From Petrosia ficiformis (lineage: Eukaryota > Porifera > Demospongiae > Haplosclerida > Petrosiidae): a stretch of DNA of 64,000 nt. The notes beneath the pieces were generated by a model. The model had not been told where the DNA came from, ran no database searches, and saw nothing but the letters and a program-made list of their open reading frames with translations. The stretch lies in the NCBI GenBank assembly GCA_947044365.1, contig OX345637.1, forward strand, positions 10,435,576 through 10,499,575. Reading direction: 5' to 3'. Shown piece by piece: positions 58,901 through 64,000 of the stretch (positions within the stretch are counted from its first letter, which is position 1; each line of letters starts with the position of its first letter). The position numbers and the translations under genes are program-made.

Positions 58901-61900
58901 CTAATTTCCGGACCAAGAAAACTGAATTCAAATGATGCGGTCACTGTGGAAGAAGTCCACATAACCGAGACAAATGTCCAGATAAAGATGTTACCTGCCA
59001 CAACTGAGGACACTACAGCTTTCAATGTCACACTAAGTCTATAACAGAAGTCAGTGGCAGAAATACTCCCGACAGAGATACTTTTGAAGAAGCCTTCCTA
59101 GATACAATAGATGGTGATAATGAGTCATCTTGGTATACTGACATTACAATTCTGAACAAAGATGTCCAGTTTAAATAGTCACAGACATATCAGAAGAGAA
59201 CTACAAGAATCAACAACATCATAGTATTTAATGGTTATATCAAATATCACCAGTACCCCTGTAGCGAAATTTCAATACTTATTTTATCCATTATATATTA
59301 GACAATTGTCAGTACTATATACGGGAAACAGATTTATTTATTATTGTGTTGATTTATATTATTGCATTGATTTATATTGTTGTGTTGATTTAGTACTTAT
59401 ATATTAGACAATGTCACATCAAAAGCACTGTTTGGTCCCAACCAACACGGCCTCAGAGTAATAGGCCAATTTGAAACGAACCTTTCACATAAAGGGCAAA
59501 ACACTCTACAAGCAATTTTCATAGTCAGATGACTCAAGATCAACCTATTGGGATTGCCTGCAATCGAATCACTCAACCTAATAACAAGGATGGATTCTGT
59601 ATCTCAGAATGACTACCAGACAACAATCCATAAGATGTTCCCACAACTCTTCAAAGGACTGGGTAATCTGGGAGAAGATACCAAATCGAGCTAAAATCAG
59701 AAGTTGAACCATATGCTCTAACCACTCCACGAAGAATACCACTTCCCCTTAGAAGTAAGGTTCGAGCAGAGTTGAAACGAATGGAAACTCTGGAAGTTAT
59801 TTCGGAAGTAGATAAACCCTCACGATGGTGTGCAGGAATGGTAGTAGTTCCAAAGAACAACACCGTTGATCTAAAATGTTCTTCGAGAAATTCATCCACT
59901 TCCAAAGGTAGATGAAACCCTAGCCCAACTGGCAGGGGCTACTCTTTGCAGCAAACTGGATGCCAACAGTGCAGATTTCACTAGCCAAAGAATCTCGCCA
60001 ACTCACTACATTCATTCCTCCCTTTGGCCATTACCACTTCAATAAATTGCCATTTGGCTTGGCATTTCAAGTGTGCTGGACTTACCTTGTAGTAGTGGAC
60101 TATTTCTCACAATTGCCAGAAAGTTATAAAGCTGACATCAACAACCTTCAAAAGTATTATCCCTGCTTTAAAATCACTCTTTTGTCGTTATGGAATCTCT
60201 GAGGAACTTGTTAATGACAACAGACCACAATACGTTTCTCAAGAGATGAAGGAGTTTACAATTAACCCTGTATGGTTTCAAACACACTGCATCTAGTCCA
60301 TCACGATTGATATTTGTTAAATTTATCGCAATAACGATAAATCGTGATAATTAATGTACACATATGTGTACTATACCCGTTGCAATTAACGCTGCTGGCA
60401 TTGTTCTTTTATATAGCCAATCATATGGACTATGAGAATACAAAAAAAGAGACAGGAATTACTACAATTTGGCAGCCGACTAGATGGAGCACTTGGATCA
60501 GAGGGAGTCCGGGGTTGACATTAACCCAAACTGAAGATACAAGGTCAAACATTTGTACATGCTAGGCTCGCCTACACAATGCTTTGCATTTGTCAATAAG
60601 CATTTCCCAATAATTATGCTAGCAGTAACATGCTTGCATGCAATTAAATGGAGATGATAAAAATTCCATAAGAGCATGATGCTGTGCACGTGAAGAAAGA
60701 GACCTGCATCTTCCTTGACTGATATTCAAATTCAAAAACTTGCCTTGCTATATTTCTGGCAGTACTGAAGCTTGATTTTGGTATCTGTGGCTTTCTTTGA
60801 AGTGTTTTCTGTAGCTAAGCCAGTTAAAACCCAAACAATGTAAGATTAAAGAGTTTATGGACCTGTGAAAACTGGTCCATCTATATTTATGTATGATGAA
60901 ATTCAAAAGATCGTCACTGATTGTTAATCAAGGTAGAAGGCTGGTTCACAACATTAATAATGTAATTTCCAGTTTCAACCACAGTCATATAGTCTAATAT
61001 GCTAGAATGATGTGGTTTGTATAACTGCTACCAGAGACATGTGGTTAATTAACAGGCAGGAGAAGCCAAAAAAAAAACATGACCTTGTGTGACATTGTTT
61101 ATTATGAGCTGACCTGAGGCAGGAAAGCCTACAATATCTGGTGAGCAATTCTGTCACCAGTACTCACCACAATACAACTAGCATGCATTGTCATGCCAAA
61201 ATCTGGTGCTCCTTAAGCTAATTGTGGTGCTCAAATGAGCACTGGAGCACTGTTATTTCCCACTCTGCTATATATATAACAAAAAAGGATAAATTCTATA
61301 TATAACTATCCTGATAACCACAATAATTATGTCTATTATTATATAAAAAATTGAAAGTATCTTTCCTCATTTGGAAGTTCTCATACCAATCTTGCTCCTT
61401 AAAACTTTGATTGAGTTTAATTATAGTTATTAGTTAAGGAAGAGCTGCTACTTTCACCCACACACGTCAAATATTAACTTCCCACATCTATCCCTAAATG
61501 ATTTTTAGTACATGCAAAATTGGAATAGGTCCCACCACTACTAACATATATAGTTTGTTCACACTAGAAACAGTTCTGAGCAAACTGTTCCTGGAATGGT
61601 TCTGATTATACTCAAAACAATATGTTTTACTACTATATAAATAATTATTCATGCGTCTCTTTGGGAAGCTAACTTTATGCATGCATCATTGTAAAAATAA
61701 ATAACTTGATTATTTTACCCTCGTTTGGTTACCAGAGTTTCAATAATTTTCCTGCTATATAGGTAATAGTTATAAATACCAGTTACTACTAAAAAGTATA
61801 AAAAGTACATATAATAGTTCATATTCAATTAGTTATATATACATGGATGCTACTACCTTTCAGGAGTGGATTTAAGGCGGCAAAGCCAGTGCACACACAC

Positions 61901-62822
61901 ATAATATAATTATAATTATTAGTATATATAATGTATTATGTAATAGGATGGGTAAGAGTGATATAATTGCATGAGTGTTGTTTCTATATTGGTAGCAAAC
62001 TTTTATGAGGCAAAGCAGAGTGAAATTTGTCACTTTAAGGCACTTATGCTGAGGTGTCTTCAAGCTCCTGTAAAGTCACTTCACTTGGGGCTGGGGCACA
62101 CACACAACTGTGGAGAACCTCAAGCAACCAGAAAAAATGGGCAATTCTGAAGTGAGATTACTGTATGCGTGCAATCAATGACACCAAAAGCAACAAATAA
62201 TCACCAAATGATTAGATGTTTTTCATTGTTGGCAGTGAAAAAAGTTTAATCACAGAGATATTAGATATTATGCTAGATTGCCCTTTTTTTTAGTAGTCTT
62301 GTACCTAGACTGCTATGCCATATGGATGAAAGACGGTCTGGAACAGTTGCTTCAAATTCTAGGTCCAAGCATCAAACGTCTTTTCTACTCACAAAGGATG
62401 CTGACGAAAATGGTTGGTTAACCACGAACATCGCACATGACAATTGGACCAAGAATTTGAAGCATGCAACTGTTGCAGACCATATTTTGCTAGTAGAATG
62501 TGGTGGTCTGGGGACAGACTAGTGGTCCAAAATCCAAATTTTCCTAGGGGAAATGCTCCCATAGCCCCCCTCATCAGATTATCATGAGTTTAATTAATAT
62601 ACTGGTAAATACACTCACCAATGTATTCTTCTCAAACAGCTCAATCCAAAGGTTTTCTTGAAGAGCAGGATGAACAAGAGATATACTATTTATCTTCATA
62701 CGTTCAATCGATGTAATCTTCTCAAATCCTATCTTCGGCCCTTGAAATAATTGAAACGCCATAATGATCACAAACAACAATCTGAGTACAAGACAGAGAA
62801 TACGACACTTTGAGTTCAGCAT
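55990..62822 (-). CDS. GT92-family glycosyltransferase (copy 3, inverted)
   Basis: Exon 1 is 62822-62619 (68 codons; signal anchor CLVLRLLFVIIMAFQL, then HPALQENLWIELFEKNTL) and the catalytic exon is 57117-55990 (376 codons including the stop). Both are phase 0 and could splice directly. The counterpart of the 96-bp middle exon of copies 1 and 2 was not found in the 5.5-kb intron. Motifs AYFDNR, EKFAVCIQKGIFG, TDIDEVFIP and SHHYR are kept. An insertion of about 13 residues with the related phrases GNSIKAASQ and GNLIKATSN precedes GTFLP. Protein identity to copies 1 and 2 is roughly 80% by eye, so it split earlier. The intron is loaded with a retrotransposon wreck. The open frame suggests function, but loss of the middle exon would alter the stem. 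Confidence 0.75.
57093..57940. repeat. Partial duplication of the GT92-3 exon boundary
   Basis: 57093-57215 (ATTATCAAAGTAGGCTGTAC, GCACAAAAGCTT, GTGACCATGCACTACCCAA) recurs at about 57818-57940 with small changes. The second copy repeats the first bases of the catalytic exon in the intron. An MITE related to that at 17025 lies between them (about 57352-57630). Confidence 0.75.
58124..60290 (+). pseudogene. Degenerate Ty3/gypsy retrotransposon
   Basis: A probable LTR end (about 58124-58334, with GTATAAATAC) is followed by TGGTGGCAGAGGTGGGATC, the usual place of the primer-binding site. Then come gag traces (58615-58850, LYNLAENCEYG, LTLEKAKRIVRQ), a zinc-knuckle trace (58935-59030), RT traces (59655-59900, WCAGMVVVPK; 59955-60065, QLTTFIPPFGHYHFNKLPFG) and a jump straight into integrase traces (60080-60290, YLVVVDYFSQLPE, QYVSQEM). 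Many stops and frameshifts, no protease or RNase H seen, and no right LTR found. It lies in the long intron of GT92-3 on the opposite strand. An old, dead copy. Confidence 0.8.
60291..62300. other. Intronic stretch of GT92-3 with repeats
   Basis: Holds the inverted copy (61115-61265) of the MITE at 5911-6066 and a TTATTTTACCCTCGTTTGGTTA repeat fragment at about 61709. No exon recognised; in particular no counterpart of the GT92 middle exon. Confidence 0.6.
61115..61265. mobile_element. Second copy of the GGGAAATAA MITE
   Basis: Matches the reverse complement of 5911-6066 over its length (GCTCAAATGAGCACTGGAGC, GGTGAGCAATTCTGTCACC). It shows the family is dispersed. Confidence 0.75.
62318..62525. 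mobile_element. Foldback element
   Basis: GGTCTGGAACAGTTGC ... TTCAAATTCTAGGTCCAA is matched inverted by TTGGACCAAGAATTTGAAGC ... GCAACTGTTGCAGACC. A small MITE upstream of GT92-3 exon 1's splice donor. The 66-codon frame across it is not a gene. Confidence 0.75.
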
Positions 62823-63249
62823 GTTTCGCAGACTTGACTACTAGGGATACACTACCAGATTCGCCAATGGAAAAGATATCGTCTTATTAAATTGCAGGTG
62901 TGTGTGAAATCGACTCCGCTCCTCCCCGTCAGTTAGGATTTCAGTTCCGTTGACACGTTCCGTAACCACACCCTCCATATAAAATTATGTACGTACGTAC
63001 GTTTAACGTACTTTGTACTTGTCTTTTTGTTTATTACTTGTAAAACCAAGTTCCTTTGCGGCTGCTTCAATTTCACAGCTAGGTGTCAAACTTCTACTCT
63101 ACTATCTATGATTTTAGTTACTAAAATTTCTGAAATTACATACAGCTACACTCTGACAAAAATTGGCTAATTCAACAAAATTAATAATAATCAGACAGAA
63201 ACCTCCTCGCTGATAGTACTTGTACACTCGTCATTTGATTCTCAAGATC
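62823..63249. other. 5' flank of GT92-3
   Basis: Upstream of the minus-strand start at 62822. It contains the CpG-bearing GTACGTACGTACG (62990-63002) and GACTCCGCTCCTCCCCGTC (62910-62928), perhaps promoter parts; nothing decisive. Confidence 0.4.
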
Positions 63250-64000
63250 AGTTAACCAATACAATTAAATCAATAATTATAATGATTGATTATTCTAACT
63301 GCTATAATCATGTGGAAGCAAAGATAGTAAAACTAGAAATAATTAATACAATTGCTGTATGCATTTCTATACTTTCCACTATCTCAAATCCAATGGTAGC
63401 TATGAATGTATAAGGTTTGTGGCGACATCCATACACCATGTGAATTTTGCAGGTAAACTGAAAATTAGTTAATTAATAGCTTGACTATACTATTGTTACT
63501 GTGCAATCTTTGTTCATATTCACCCATTTATGGCTTATGAGAGATATAGAAGTAACCCACTAGGTCATGACTGCTCTTGACTAATAATTAACCTCACTGT
63601 GAGGTTACTGTTCTTATTTTACTCTTTTAATAAGTATAGTCAGAAAATTTGTCCAGTCAAGTGCAAGACAGAAGTAAAATGTCCAGAAAATAGCCAATTA
63701 CTGTGTTTAGATAAACGTTTACTTAACAACCACGCTTGCACCCAAGGGAGCTATTTTTAAGCATGTATATGAACCCTTCACCTCTACCCCCATTTTTTAA
63801 CAGTGTACGTATCTGAAATTATGTGCATCTTAAATACCAAAGATGAAAGTGGTATCTACAACTCCACAGAGAATTCTTAGCTAACACTGTACTCTACAAC
63901 AGGCATGAGCAATAGCTCATTTATAGTTATAATAAAAATGAATTTATTCAACTATTCTTCAAAATGTCAAATTGATTATCACAAAACAATTTACAAGACT
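63250..64000 (-). repeat. Inverted copy of the GT92 3' flank
   Basis: 63250-63476 matches the reverse complement of 45555-45785. 63470-63740 matches that of about 23540-24190, and 63780-63960 that of 23330-23500. It reads as the downstream region of another GT92 gene on the minus strand starting past the right edge. Confidence 0.8.

Overview
The window reads as nuclear DNA of an animal with a compact, AT-rich genome. Genes are split into many short exons with GT/AG introns, neighbours lie tens to hundreds of bases apart, and introns and spacers are full of microsatellites, short inverted-repeat elements and transposon relics. Ig/FN3 receptors with tyrosine-motif tails, GT92 glycosyltransferases and MULE, piggyBac, Sola-like, Tc1 and Ty3/gypsy elements fit a marine invertebrate. 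A demosponge such as Amphimedon is my best guess; this is inference, not proof. I saw no tRNA, rRNA or CRISPR array.

Left part (1-14800), conserved housekeeping genes. A tandem repeat (1-774) leads into the last six exons of a receptor-type tyrosine phosphatase whose D2 domain is catalytically dead (826-3486, +). Convergent to it is a complete gamma-glutamyl hydrolase (8343-4014, -; eight exons). Its start codon is 74 bp from the stop of TRAPPC4 (11137-8418, -; five exons). TRAPPC4 shares a 79-bp head-to-head start region with ZNHIT2 (11217-14781, +; ten exons). All exon phases of these genes close correctly.

Middle and right part (14900-53800), a duplicated receptor/glycosyltransferase block. 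Receptor-like genes (R1 14975-17665, R2 34577-36564, R3 about 46005-47912, R4 48963-52765, plus a remnant near 53130-53720) encode signal peptide, Ig-like, FN3-like, further ectodomain, TM and a 59-residue tail with two NPxY motifs and a YENV motif. All four are broken, R4 by only one stop codon. GT92 glycosyltransferases follow R1 and R2 (19599-23214 and 38499-40615), and a third lies inverted at 62822-55990. A segment of about 9 kb (15682-24543) recurs at 34577-44925. The second copy carries a 2.94-kb DNA transposon whose empty site survives in the first copy. Between the copies sits a gene for a MULE-like transposase fused to a PHD finger and an OTU protease domain (24596-31464), then a hairpin-bearing minisatellite, an orphan exon and an HSP70 fragment that abuts the duplication breakpoint.

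Right end (53800-64000): short foldback elements, GT92-3 with a long intron holding a Ty3/gypsy wreck, and at the edge an inverted copy of the GT92 3' flank, which predicts a further GT92 gene beyond the window.

The left-hand genes serve general cell functions (folate turnover, vesicle tethering, RNP assembly chaperoning). The right-hand block looks like a fast-turnover cell-surface locus in which receptor and glycosyltransferase genes were duplicated together. Any functional link between the two is unproven.
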